Assembly (NCBI GenBank): GCA_944470555.2
Contig: OX104134.1
Span: 55,729,890-55,793,889, forward strand
Origin: Heterobilharzia americana
Lineage: Eukaryota; Platyhelminthes; Trematoda; Strigeidida; Schistosomatidae
Length of the DNA stretch: 64,000 nt
Direction: 5' to 3'
Position 1 is the first letter of the stretch; every line of letters starts with the position of its first letter. Both the position numbers and the translations under genes were made by a program. The notes under the pieces were generated by a model that was given only the letters and a program-made list of their open reading frames with translations, did no database searches and had not been told where the DNA came from. Positions 46,424 to 58,960 of this stretch are shown piece by piece.

Positions 46424-48196
46424 AGCATCAGAACACAGAAAATAAGTATTCTCAGACAGAAGGCTACAACACATGTGGATAACTCTTAGTCCCACCTGAC
46501 TTTGTGCTCCAGTTTTTCCTAAAAAGATACTCGAGACTCCACTGCTTATGAATTTAATTTTGTTTCAGCTTGTTTACGAAGACATCCTTCCTCAGTTGAA
46601 TATTCCATCCAACTATCTGCCCTTATAGGTAGCCTGAGATCACTATGGAAAGGCTTTTCCTTTTCCACTGAATTTGTTGATTAAAACTGTCACCTTGAAA
46701 TACAGTCAACCGTTAGCATATCTAGATGGCATATTATTTTTCGGGAAAACTAATTTGCTTTTTAGAACAAGATTACCTGTCTGATTCAAATCAGCTATTT
46801 TTAGGTCGTTGCCTATAGTGACTGAATCATATTTAGTCAATCCAATATTTTGCCAATAGTATTCGTTTTGATCATGTGATTAAGGGATGAAAAGCAAACC
46901 AACAAGATGAAACAGCGATTGATGGCAAAAAATCCAGCCAGTTTTCTTCTTAGGCTTTCAAGCTGCATCTGTGGTTCTGTCTGTTTAACCATCATTGAAT
47001 GAGTGTCACCTTGTGCTTCATATGCATTTCATTGGTTATTTTAGTTCATACCTTACCTTCGTCATTAATCTAGATCTCCGAAATGTCTGACGACCACAAA
47101 TAAACCGATTGAGTCACTTTCAATCAATACATAACTAGTCACATGTGAAATTCTGATTGAAAACAGTTTTGACAAATCAGGTTTTCTGGCCAAAGTTATA
47201 GAATGGTAATTTGTTAGATATGATGGTGTTTTACATTTCTTAAACAATATTAGCCTTCCGTCAGCATAAATAGTGGAACAGTACCAATTAAAAGCTTGGT
47301 GAAAGCGCGTGCTTTACTCAATAAGCAGATTCTTTAGGCATTGCAGACTGGCAGTGTACTTTTAACAAGCTGAATAACTAGGACCAGTGAAGAAAACGAT
47401 GGAAATAAAGGCCCAACATATCTCAAAATATCTCTTCATTTTGCAGCTTTAAGTTGATGAAGACTTGTCACTAGTTGAGGAGATTTCTCATCATATTTAT
47501 ACTTAGTTGTAAGTTGTGTAACATATGAGTTCACATTTAATGAAACGTGATCACCATATAAAACTGAAGTGGTATGGTAATTTTCCCCCTGAAAATTAAA
47601 GTATTTATTGTTTTACGATAGACTTTTCATGGTTTCAGTGGTATTTAAAAGTGACTTGTGCTTACTGATTACTTTTGAGATGTGAATACAGACATTTAGG
47701 AAACTACGATTGGAGTTTGTGAAAATTTAAGAGAAACACGAAGGAACTGTGTTTATGAAGATTTTATCAATGTTATATTGGCCTACGTCGAGTTTGCAAA
47801 CCGGAACGCTCAATAATTTACCGTAGGAAATCCAGAAAAGAGGGGAGAAATTTCCAGAATATACAGAGATAATGCATTTGAACGGAAAACAGAATAAAAC
47901 GTCATAGTACAACATTTTGTTCATCTATAGGTATTTGTAATTGAAAAATTCAAAACAAGCGGTAGTGAAACCTTTGAGTGGAAAACAGTTTTCATCACTT
48001 CAGTTCAACGGTTAGCCTTGAGACCCAATCAACACTGAATTTTCTGTGAAATTCGAAGCTTTTATTTCTTTCTTGAGTATTTTTTAGATATACTTCTGAA
48101 TAAAACAGAAATTAAACAGCGAAGAAAATTTTATTTCCGGTGATTTCATTTAGGATGGCCAATTTGCAAACGAATTACATATTGCACGGCTCACGT
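46421..48196. other. no gene recognised
   Basis: AT-rich sequence with no coding frame above about 65 codons and no repeat matched within the window. Confidence 0.4.
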
Positions 48197-48494
48197 TGAC
48201 ATTTATCACAGCTGTGTAGTTTTTTCAACTGACCAACTAGTATCAAAAAGGTTTACGCTGGAAACCACTCAGTCGAGATCACAAGGTGTGACCTCTGACA
48301 CAAACTAAGTGTCATGCACTATAAAAAGATACTATTACTGAACAACTTGAGTTGTAGAATCTTTGGCTAGTTCATGACACTTAGTTTGTGTCAGAGGTCA
48401 CACCTTGTGATCTCAACTGAGTGGTTTCCAGCGTAAATCTTTTTGATACCACAGTTGGTCAGCTGAAAAAACTATACAGCTATGATAAATGTCA
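48197..48494. repeat. fold-back element: inverted repeat with about 120-bp arms
   Basis: Arms 48197-48316 and 48373-48494 are near-perfect reverse complements (for example 'gacacttagtttgtgtcaga' against its inverse), separated by a 56-bp loop. The transcript of either strand would form a long hairpin. No transposase is seen, so a MITE or foldback-type element, or a head-to-head pair of a repeat fragment, is possible. Confidence 0.85.
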
Positions 48495-48657
48495 AAGTGG
48501 ACCATGCAAATTTTTAAAGCACTTGCAAACTGACCATCCACATTTAAGTAAATCAGTCCATCCAAGTCAGTTAGCCAAGTTTAGGCGATCTAAATTTGCT
48601 CTTCCCTATAAAGTTAACCCCAAACCAGGGAAATGGCAGCCCGGAATTTAGATCACT
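48421..48657 (+). other. open frame starting inside the fold-back arm
   Basis: Frame of 76 codons with C(x)4C and HLQTDHPHL spacing faintly like a BED-type zinc finger (CKFLKHLQTDHPHL), then a basic tail. It has a stop right upstream and no proper start or partner exon. It might be a fragment of a DNA-transposon protein, but the evidence is thin. Confidence 0.2.
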
Positions 48658-48849
48658 CTGACCTGGCTGACGAAATACTACAGATCAGCCAGAGTGGTTT
48701 ACAACTACTGAGGTTGTTCGGTAGTAACACGTTTCGACGATTTTATTTATTAAAGCTGCACAATTATACCTGAAATCATTAGAAACAACAGTTCCTTATT
48801 AACTAACAGAAGCATGTGACTACTATAATGTTCACGAGTACGGTAGAAA

Positions 48850-48859
48850 GTTTCTGAAC
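48850..48859 (+). repeat. candidate target-site duplication, left copy
   Basis: GTTTCTGAAC, found again at 52124-52133, flanking the minus-strand RTE element immediately beyond its TAA-type tail. Confidence 0.5.
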
Positions 48860-51800
48860 TATTATTATCATATTATTATTTTCTCCTTGGGTTCCTAGTG
48901 GAACATAGGCTTCAGTAGCACGCCTGCTTTGCACTCAGTTCTATGCGGTCTTTTAAACGTGGCGCCACGACTGCCCACAAGCTTTCATTTCTCCCTCATA
49001 TGATCTCCTCCATGTCACCCTCGTACGCCCAACTCGTCGTTTCCTCTTTGGATTCAACTCGAGGGCCTGGCGCGTGATGTCCCCAATCGGCCTTCTCAGT
49101 GTATGCCCAATCCATCTCCACTTCCTTCTACATATTTGTTGGGTGATGGGTTCTTGGTTGGTTCGTTGCCAGTCCGCCAGAGTTCCGTGTTGCTTATTCT
49201 TTCTGGCCATCTGATCTTCCGTAACGAGCTAGCGTAGGCAGTTGTTGATGAATGTCTGTAGTTTGTTGGAAATACTTTTCGTGATGCGCCAAGTTTCTGA
49301 ACCATATAGAAGCACTGACTTGACATTGGTGTTGAAAATCCGGATCTTGTTCATGCTTTATGCTGAGTGCAGTAGATCTCCATACTGACTTCAGATTAGT
49401 GAAAGCCTGTCTTGCTAATCCGACCCTGGTTTTCACCTCCTCGTCTGTGCCGTCCGTAGTTGAAACGATGCCGACCAAGTAGATGAAAAAGACTACTTCC
49501 TTTAGGTTTCTCCCGTTCATGGTGATTGCTGCTTTTTGTTGTTGGTTGAGTGTTTTCATCACCTCCGTCTTCCCAACATTCCCATTTTAGCTGCCTCTTC
49601 TGTCAACTTGTTAGTTTTCGCCTGTAGATCCTCGAGTTTGTACGGTAAGACATTAGACATAAATCATCTGCGAAATCCAAATCTTCTAGGCTCTTTTCAC
49701 CTGTTAAACAGCGTATGCCCACCTTCCCACTCCTCAATGCTTGCTGCATGATCCAGTCCACCATAATCAGGAAGATCATGGGTCATAGTAGACAGTTTTG
49801 TTTTACTCCTGTCTTCACTTCAAAAGCATCCCCGAGCTGAGCTTCCCATTGTGAATTACTTGGCATGTGGCGTCTTCATATAGTTGTTGAATGAGATTGA
49901 TGAATGTTTGTGGTATTCCGTAGTGTTGGAGCAGTTTCCAAATTACCTCTCAGTCGACGCTGTCAAAGGCCTTCTCAAAGTCGATGAAGTTGAGGTAGAC
50001 AGTTGACTGTCATTCTATGCTCTGTTCTATGATGATGTGTAGCGTTGCAATTCGGTCCGCACATGATTTGTACTTCCTGAATTCAGCCAGCCAGCCAGCC
50101 AGCCTGTTCCGGTCGTAGTTTTGAATCCAGAGTATCCCTTAGTCTCTCCAGGATTATGCAGCTTAATATTTTGCTTGGAGTGGGCAGGAGTGTGATTCCG
50201 CGCCAGTTCTTGCAATGACTTAGGTCTCCCTTCTTCGGCAGTTTCACAAGATAGCCCTTCATCCAATCGCCAAGTACCTTCTCTTCCTTCCACACCTTCT
50301 GCAATAGTGACGTGAGCATGTCCGCTGTTGTCTCTGCGTCTGTTCTCAGTGCTTCTGGTGGGACCCCATCTGGTCCTGCTGCTTTCCCACATTTCAGTAG
50401 GTTTATGGCGCTCGGGACTTCGACTTTCGTCGGAGGGCTTGTGTTCACTGGTAGTAGTTCTGTGGCTGGGCTGCTGGTGGTATATCTGGACGAAGTGCAG
50501 GTGGTGGTGGTCGATTCAAGAGCTTCTCTAAGTGGTCGGCTCATTGTTTCCTCTGTTTCTCTTCCCTCGTAATTAAATTTCCGTCATCACCTTTTATTGC
50601 TTTCGTCTGCGTTGACCTCTTCCCAGATAGTGAGTAGCCTGGTTATTTGATACAATGATGTCAGGTCTCTCCTACCAGCCGGCAGCCTGTTCTGCTTCAC
50701 TTGCAAGTGTGTCACGGAAGTGTCTTTTGTCTTTTCGTGCACTCTTCTTCACTTCTTTGTTCAGTGTTTCATACATTGTGCTCAGTTCTTCTTGTCGTTG
50801 AGCATCCTTGCACTGGTTTATCTTCTGCTTCACTATCCTCCTCCTCCTCTATCAGCTCCCATCTGTCCATCGAGATCCACATTCCTTATCTTCTTTCTTC
50901 TTCCTTCCTAATATGGTTATTCAAGTTCCTTTCCACATAGCCTTCAGAGAGTTTCAGTGTTCTTCCACACAGGTTTCTTCAGCGATGTTGCTCAATGTCT
51001 CCAATTTTGTTCTGATGGCTGACTGACGTGAAGATGTCCTTTGTAATTTCGTCCTTCAGTTGAGTTCAGTCTCTGTTCTGGGTGTTCAACTTGAACTGTG
51101 GTCGTCTATCACCAGCTTCTCTGGAGGCCTTCAACTTGATTTCGAAGGTAGATTCCTTGCACTAGATATTGAATGGTGTGAACCTACATCTGCTCTCCTT
51201 CTTGATCTGATCTCGTGTCCAGTAGGCTGCGTCTCCACTTGCTTCACATTGAAATGAAGTGGATCTGGCTTTTAGTGTGTCCGCTTGGTGAAATCAAATC
51301 CATGTTGCTTTGTGAATATGCTTCTGTTTGTACACACTGCCTCTAATCATCAAATCGTTGAGTGCACAGAATTCTGCAAACAGTTCTCCGTTCTCATTCA
51401 TTTCACCGAGTGTTCGATTTATGATGAGTTCTCTTCTCGTATTGTCTGCTCCCAGTTTGACATTCATGTCACCCTACCCATTAGAATTTTGATATCACCA
51501 ACTGCGGTCTTGTCCAGTACTGATTGCAGTTGCATGTAGAATTCCCTCTTCTTCTCTTCATCTGCTTGATTATTTGTAGGTGCGTAGAGTAGCACTGTAT
51601 GATTGTGACTTTCCTTCCTTCCTTTTGAGTTGACTCTTGCTGTCATGATCCTGATCGTGGAGGAGGTTGGTTCCCACTGCATGAGAGAGAGCCTTGGATG
51701 CTGTTGAGGACATCATGATAGCCACTCCGAAACTCAGTGTGCTCGTGGTTGTTGTCTTGGTGACAATATCGGAGTAGATTATTGACTCTCCAGTTAACAG

Positions 51801-52123
51801 TATGGAGAGTCCACTTCCATTCCATCTGCTCTTGCAAATTCCAAGCACTTCAATGTGATACCTCTTCATCTCGTTTGCGATCTGGGCTGCCTTGCTGGGT
51901 TCAAACATGGTGCGGACATTCCATGTCCCCACGTTTACTTTCGCTTTCATCGAGAGAAGACAAGGCACATCGGCCGTTTGGCTTCCCGAAGGCTTTCACC
52001 AACTGGCGTCATTTCGCCTCTCCGATTCCAGCGAAGAATAATTTTGTTATTATTTTTTATAATTTCTTTGTTCTAGTAAACTAGTAAGCTAGTTTACTAG
52101 ACAAGGTCAATGAATCCAAGTTA
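48860..52123 (-). mobile_element. RTE-clade LINE, minus strand, near full-length but defective
   Basis: Inverted counterpart of 38767-42140. The coding region from about 52072 down to about 49580 is almost base-identical to the plus copy (frames 50083-50544 and 40424-40885 give the same 153-residue translation). The 3' quarter (48880-49570; frame 49194-49562 and 48953-49210) is clearly diverged from it. The GC-rich 5' UTR is absent and replaced by about 50 bp ending in a short palindrome. It shares the CTGG-repeat frameshift and the 'SVD*E' stop with the plus copy. APE, RT and C-terminal domains are all recognisable but broken. Confidence 0.88.
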
Positions 52124-52133
52124 TGTTTCTGAA
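52124..52133 (+). repeat. candidate target-site duplication, right copy
   Basis: GTTTCTGAAC, see 48850-48859. Confidence 0.5.
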
Positions 52134-53752
52134 CACCAACAACACGTCCAAGTTTCTGAATTGCCAATGATTTGGCTATGCATAGATAACACAGTTGAAA
52201 TGCTTTGAAGTTGTAGGCGAGGGAGGGGGACTCTGTACGTTATAATAAGCGAACTATTAGGAGAAGTTTGATGTCAAAAGATGACAAAGTGCTCAAAAAT
52301 AGTACTGGTTATATTTTTTCTCTTTCCTTCAAATAAACAAACTGGACAACGTTCCAAAATACGATTATGGACTTGATGTCATGTACAGCCAATGTATGTT
52401 GGGAAACAACTTTCGAGGATTTCAGTTGCAATGTTGCCTATGAATTCCAGTTTCATGAGAAGAGTTTTCTCTGAGACACTTAACATATTTTGTATATGTG
52501 ACTTTTCTTTCATGTTAGATTTAATGAATTTAGCTAAATAATTTTTTCTAGTGGGATGGTATATAAAAATCTTAGCTCATTACTTACTGTATCTTTAGAA
52601 CGGACCTTCTAAATCCTTGAACATAAAAACGCACAGGGTTCGGTTTGCTAAGAGACTGTTTTGCTTGATTTCACGTTCTAAACGTTGTTTTAATCGAAAT
52701 TCAAACATTAATTTTGTTTAGTCCGATGGATTCTGCAACATTCATGATGACACTGGAAAATAAACTGCTGGTTGATTTCAGAACTGGTTATATTTACGGC
52801 TTGCATGCTCAGTTTTAATGATTCTTTATTGACATCCAGATCATAGTTATTACGAATGTCCTCAAAAAAGTTGAGCCTCGAGTCTGATTTAATCATTCTA
52901 AGAGTGTATTTTAATGTAATCCCAGTATGTTTCGAAAAATTTGTTTTGATATACTAAGTACTCTAGGATTATATTAAAATATGCTCTTTAAATGATTCTT
53001 TAGTGTTGTTTATCACATAATACGAATATCACAACAGGCAGATGAAATCTCTGTTAGCTTTGTGATAAAAATTTGCCATGAACTATCAAGACAGAAATGA
53101 ATATATGAGGAATTTAGTTATTAGAAAATCTTGTAGTTTTTAAATATGTTAATGGGAAGTTACCGATGATTTCTTGAAATATTTAGGTGCTTCGATGGAT
53201 TAGGCAATTAAAGTTGAGTTGCTGCATGCAAACTAATGATCAACTAGGTTTCAAATCAATCAAGGGATATTTCGCAGTAATATACTAGTGGATAAGTTTG
53301 GCACCCAGTTGTTCATGCTTTTCAACAATAAATTTTGATCAGCATTTAAACTGATATTTTTATTAGGTACTTGCATGCTATCACTTTGCAAATGTATATC
53401 GATATATAATAATGCGTCAATTTGTAGTATTATGTCTGTCATAGTTTTGACTAGTCGCAACAATAAAAGCAACCATAAGGTAACTTAAGTTGATGTATAC
53501 AGCCATTATTATAACCATTTTGAATTTTATTGACCAAAATAAAACTGTAACAAGTACAGAGACTTTATTAATCCTGAACTCGTGCTTCAAAGCTAACGGA
53601 TATTTTTAATAGATTATCTTCTCTCTAAACCGAAAGATCCCGTTGTTCTTAAATAGGTTGTTTTTCCTCACTACACATTATTTTAAACCTTCACGAAACA
53701 CCGAAAAATGTTCTTCAGTTAAAACCTGGAAGTAATTCACAACTGGCTGCTT

Positions 53753-53755
<3 letters not shown>
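52134..53755. other. no supported gene; two minus-strand frames of unknown origin
   Basis: A minus-strand frame open from about 52950 to 52708 (about 80 codons, with TGITLKYTLRMIKSDSRLN followed by a Cys/His-containing end) and another at 53472-53260 have protein-like composition. I see no start, splice sites or family match. They may be exon or transposon relics. Confidence 0.25.

Positions 53756-53823
<68 letters not shown>
53756..53823. repeat. (AT)n microsatellite, 68 bp
   Basis: Uninterrupted alternating AT after 'tttcg'. Confidence 0.98.
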
Positions 53824-53826
<3 letters not shown>

Positions 53827-56800
53827 AATGAATAATTGCCAAACGTAGCAATCCAATAGTAGCCTCCTACCTTAAAGTGGTAGAGGATCTGTCTGTTTAT
53901 GCTCTTTCAAAGTTGGGGAAAACAGAAGTTTGTAGTTCTCTCATTATCGTGCAGAAATTTTATTCAGTTAGTTCTGTTAGTAGATTTTCATAAATATTTC
54001 TTTTTGTTGTCAAAATTTTATCCGCGTGACATAATACACCATATCTATATATCAGTATGAGAACGGACCTGCAAAGGGCTAAAAAGCCTACTACCTCAAT
54101 ATCACAACTCTATGTACATGAATATCTGGTAATGGTCCTTCTGAAAGTCTACCTAAATAAATCTTGTTACTACGTTTACTTTCTCAAAATAGTCAAACTA
54201 TATCGTCTTCTCAGCGTTAATTGAACGGTGGAGCCGCTCCAGTGACAATGACCTATCGACTTCACCAAACCATTTAATCAGTCATGGAGATGGGTGGTGT
54301 ATACAGTAAGGGAAACAAACATTACAGGATGAACTGAATTCATATCATTTCATTCGCTCTAAATCTTCTACATACACGTCAGTCTTAAGGTTTGATTGCA
54401 ATCTACAAAGTGGTTTGTCGGAAGCAGTGTGAAAATCGATATAGTCCAGGGATATAATTAATAATGATAATTAATTCTTTCCACATTTACATAATTCATT
54501 TTAGATAAGAACTGAAAATAGTGAACAAAATTCTTGACCTAATAAAAACAGAACGTATAAAATATTGTTCTGATGACAAATCATGAAAAATTAATTATAC
54601 AAATATGGAAGACTTGAGTATTACTAACCGATTCCCCTGAATTCTATTGACTTTTACACCGATTCTGATAAAAGTCTTTGAAATAAATTGTATTCAGACA
54701 TTGAAAAGAGTCTACCTGTGGACGAATTAGAGAACAAAAAATAAAATGAACTCACTTCATCTTATAATGTCTATTATTTGTGCTTCACACTGTCGAATCC
54801 ATCGTGTTGTGTTCAAACTACTAGATAGTAACATGGCTGAATGGTCTGGTAGCAATAAGTTGGCCCAAGCTTAGCAAAACTAGATGTCAACTGAGTGAGT
54901 GCATTTAAAAAAAATGTCATGTGATAGAATAGAAATTCGAAAGTTGGAAAATACATTAATTGAATTGGAAAACGAAATGATATTGATGAGAGTACACAAA
55001 ATAAAGTGATATTAGATTGGTTAATTGCAACTATCTTCCAAAAATCAAATGATTTTTTATCGTATTTTCGTTATTTGACAGAGGTCATGAAAATGAGCAG
55101 GTTGATTTTATTGCTTTTTATTACTGATACTGTATTTTCAAAAACCATCACTGAATTTGATTCTGAGCTAGCTGTTAGCGTTGATATACTTTTATTTTTA
55201 AAATCACAGCAACTGTTTATGATTGGGCATTTATTCTTTTAAATTTATGTTGATATTCTTTTCCAAGTGCTTCAACCTCTGACTTGGTAACAACCATGTG
55301 TTGTAAGCACCACGAGTGTTTAAGATGGATACGTTAGCAACTACCAAATTAACTCATTATTTTTCTTCGTTTTATGAAAAATTACCATTCAAGAAGAAAT
55401 AATGGAAAATAATTTAACATTACAGTTTTTTTACTCTGATGGCCATTTGCAGTTACTCAAGCTTAAAATTATTGTCAGAATTTCTAGAGAAGAAATAATT
55501 TAGAATGTTTAGCAATAAGTAACTGGTGTTATAATTTGATGGTCGCTAGCAGTGTAATCTGAGATGTGCGTTTCATCCTACTTAAGACTCGTCAGTTGGA
55601 TGTACCTGCATCCTAGTGAGTGATCCAGTTTTCACTGAAACTTGAACACGGCAGACATCGAATGCTTACCTTTCTGGTTTATTTAGACTTAAAGTACAAT
55701 CATACAATAGAGGATTGGTTTCAATAAGGACAGAGCTAACCAAAAAGTCATGAAGCAGCACTTGATAAGTGTATCTCCATGGTATAGACCTTCTTATTCA
55801 CTCATGTTCATTTCTGATTCCTAACAGTCAAGTCCAGGTCATTTCAGGTACCATAAACAAACTCGTTACATATGGGAGCACTAAATCACGTAACTATAAA
55901 CAGCAATGTAAGATAGTATCAGACAATCCAACGAGACAGTACATGATCAAAAATCTTTTTTTATTTTTCCTGAGAAACTCAGTGTTCATTGTTAAATGTA
56001 CATTTTATTAGATGCTTACAGATTTCAAAATATACCGAAAACTAACAACTAATATCAAATTTATTTGCGCACATTTGAAGATATATTCACCATTTTTAAC
56101 TACTGTCAGTTAACTATTAATATAAAAATCAATTTATGACCTTTAACTGCGTTATTTATATGTTTATTTATTTTTGTAAAATTTCACGTACTAATGAATG
56201 TCAATAACTGTTATGAATAGAATTAAATTTAAATGTTTCAAGCACTTACAAAAACTATGAAGAAGCCAAGATAAGTAATCATATTACTGGTACTAAGCAA
56301 ACATAAAACATATTTACCATGTCGTATTGTACGATGATTTCATTAGGATTTTACCTATCATTCAGTGATAGTGTGATAGCTAAACCAGTGAAGTAACTGT
56401 ACTCTGTTTTACTTCTGAGTGATAGATAACTGAAGCCTGCACATCAAAACAGATGGGTTGTTGGTCAAATTTGGTACTTCCATAGTTTAGTGTTACGTTA
56501 AATATGCGGACTAGAAATATTTACCAGGCTGTGATATTCATGGTAAAAATCTCTACAGTACAAAAGTGCCGCTTGCTGGAATCTAATTAAAGAATAGAAT
56601 GAATTCAATTAGCGACTTGTAGAGTCTGAGTGACATTAACCGATGCCAATGTGCTATAGAGTGTGTTACTTCATTGCAATACCGAGACACGTTTCATGCA
56701 CCAAATACAACTGCCAAAGACCAGTGGTTTTGAAACAATTAAGTCGATGAAAAAACAGATTTTTTAAACTACTGTCCAAAAATTTAATACAGAGCTAGGG

Positions 56801-58253
56801 AAAAAATAACTTAGTTTTAACCAGTTTTAAAATTTAAATTTTCCTCCCTGAATCACGAGCTACTAATGATCTATCTACAATTTTATTCCTAAGAATCTGA
56901 ATATACATATATTTTTGATGATGTTCGTCACCAGTTGTGACAATGGTAAACTCTTTTAGGTTCGTCCACTTTTCTCTGGTTAATGAGAAAAGAATCAGAG
57001 ATACATGCACATTTCATCGAATTTCAGGGGTGTTGCTCAATATGCAATTCTGAATTACAGTGTAATCATCTCTATTGAAGTTATAGCGTAAATAAAGGTA
57101 TTATAAATGGAAAGAATGCAGTAAGACCGCCGATAAAAAGTCTTATTTAGGAGTTAATAACCACATCATTACAATGGTTTTCCAAAATCGAAATATTGAT
57201 ACGTAGCACAATGAAAGATAAAGTAACCTGGATAAGTACTGCAATTATTTTAAGAATCCAACACAGAACTGACACTTCTAACGGCTAAATTGTGTTTAGA
57301 GTTAGGATATTTTATTATATTTCATCAAATATATGAGTTCACTGGGACTGAAAAGTTATCATTTATCATTATACGATAGCTTTGGAAGAATATACTTCAG
57401 ACATTCAGCATTATCAATCCAAGATTTACTATGAATATTAAAGGTAAGAAAGTTACCTTAGGTACACAAATTAACTTTCATAGTATCAAACAGTTACTGA
57501 TGACAAGAATTTAAATTTCGTAAATCGGCTTACCCAAACAAAATAAGGTAAATGTGCCTAAAACGAATGAACTTCTGTGGATAATGTGTATTTTAAGGTA
57601 AATCATCAAGAGTTTCTTTGAACCTATAATATGCAATACGGAATACAACTACAAAGTGTGTGAATATCGAAATTGAAGTGTTTAGTTAACATTTTCTCAT
57701 TTTTGAATTCCAAGGAACACTTTTAACTAGGCTACTTGAGCAGACGAATCTAAACACTAATAAGTCTACATCTTTGCTGTCAACTACTGTTATGTCTAGG
57801 TCTTTGAGGCATTGTAGAGAACCTTCTTAGGACCAAAATAATGGTAGGGTTAAAATAAATAGATTAACGTTTAAAATACCAAAACAATTGCAAAATAATC
57901 TTGTACGATGTCGGCGACTGACTTTACTTCTGTAAGTCTTTTAGCGTTTAGGAATTCACACGTTGATATTCGCCTTTTCTGTATCTTCTTTGTTCCGGTC
58001 AGTAGCACCTAGCTGATAGTTCCTAGCTTAGTCATTAACAGACAGATAAATTAACATTCTTTCCCTCATATAACCTTCTAATCTTTGACCAACAAATAAA
58101 CTGTTTGTTTGGGTAATATTTAATGTGTTTTCTAATTAATCTTTTGTTATCAGTACTTACAGGTAGGCAAGGTACTGGTTAGTTGGGTACTGGCGCACAT
58201 TAATGTAAGGCTAGTCAATTACTAGGCAATAGCAACAATATCGACCTTACAAA
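53824..58253. other. 4.4 kb with no firm gene; possible 5' LTR at the right end
   Basis: AT-rich. A 31-codon coiled-coil-like frame (54914-55009) and a signal-peptide-like frame (55087-55242) are noted in the findings. A SINE relic sits at 55540-55620. The last few hundred bases, ending '...cgaccttaca', would be the 5' LTR of the retroelement that follows, but I could not match them to a 3' LTR. Confidence 0.4.
55540..55620 (-). repeat. Sm-alpha-like SINE with best-preserved hammerhead core
   Basis: The minus strand contains CTGACGAG and GGATGAAACG, i.e. an intact CUGANGA and GAAA, followed by 'gcacatctcagattacactg'. The cleavage triplet would be ATC, an allowed NUH. Stem II is weak (two wobble pairs) and the stem I match is poor. 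Confidence 0.55.
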
Positions 58254-58265
58254 TGGTGACCCCGA
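58254..58265 (+). promoter_or_regulatory. primer-binding site, tRNA-Trp type
   Basis: TGGTGACCCCGA is complementary to the 3' end of tRNA-Trp, the primer used by CsRn1/Kabuki-type Ty3/gypsy elements. It lies about 190 bp before the first gag-like frame. Confidence 0.7.
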
Positions 58266-58457
58266 GTATCATTGAGTGTATAGGTTTTTCATTAATAAAT
58301 ATTTATGTACATATCCTAAGGCCAATATCTACCAGAGTTTTGTATATTTCATTTGTTGTTTCCTGAGTCTATACTGTTATAATTTGCCCTCGTCCTCCGA
58401 TCATATTACCTAGTTTTTTGTCTTATATCTCCATGCATCGATGAAGCTCAATACTCT

Positions 58458-58960
58458 ATGATGCAAACAGCCTTTACTTTCCAGAGTCCAAACTTCTTGG
58501 AACACAGAGCTTCAGTCTGGTTCTTCTATGTGGAAGCCCAATTCACCCTGAGAGAGAATTGTCTCATAGGAGACCAAAGCCAACTTGGTACTTATCAGCC
58601 TTCCCGAGAGCATTATAGAAATTTCAAATGTGCTCGATGACACTGCTCTAAACCTTTGTGACTGTCTCAAGCAGCCCCTTATCAAATTTGTAGCTGTGAC
58701 TGACCAGTAAAAGGTACTGGAATTTTATCGCGATGTTCAGCTAGACAATCATTAGCCTATGCAAATGCTGCGCCAGATGCTACAGCTTGTCTTCGATTTT
58801 AAAGAAGACGATGTCTTTCTCAAACAACTGTAGCTCTAACACCTTCCACAGTCGGTTCAAAATAGCCTTGCACCTTTCCATCAGTCTTCACTTGTAGAAT
58901 TAGCTGAGGCTGCGGACAAAGCGATAGAAGCAGTGTAGTCGCGAATTAGACTGTTATGAG
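58458..58960 (+). pseudogene. gag (capsid) relic
   Basis: The frame 58458-58640 carries the typical capsid entry 'W..YVEAQF.LR' (VWFFYVEAQFTLREN). Further downstream, broken frames show 'MLRQMLQLVFDFKEDD' near 58760 and an 'LAEAADKAIEA'-type end near 58935, the usual C-terminal capsid segment. Interrupted by several stops. Confidence 0.65.

Noticed and set aside
50312..50572. Ser/Val-rich plus-strand frame resembling a membrane protein
   Set aside because: Antisense of the RTE reverse-transcriptase frame; the same shadow exists opposite 40396-40656.
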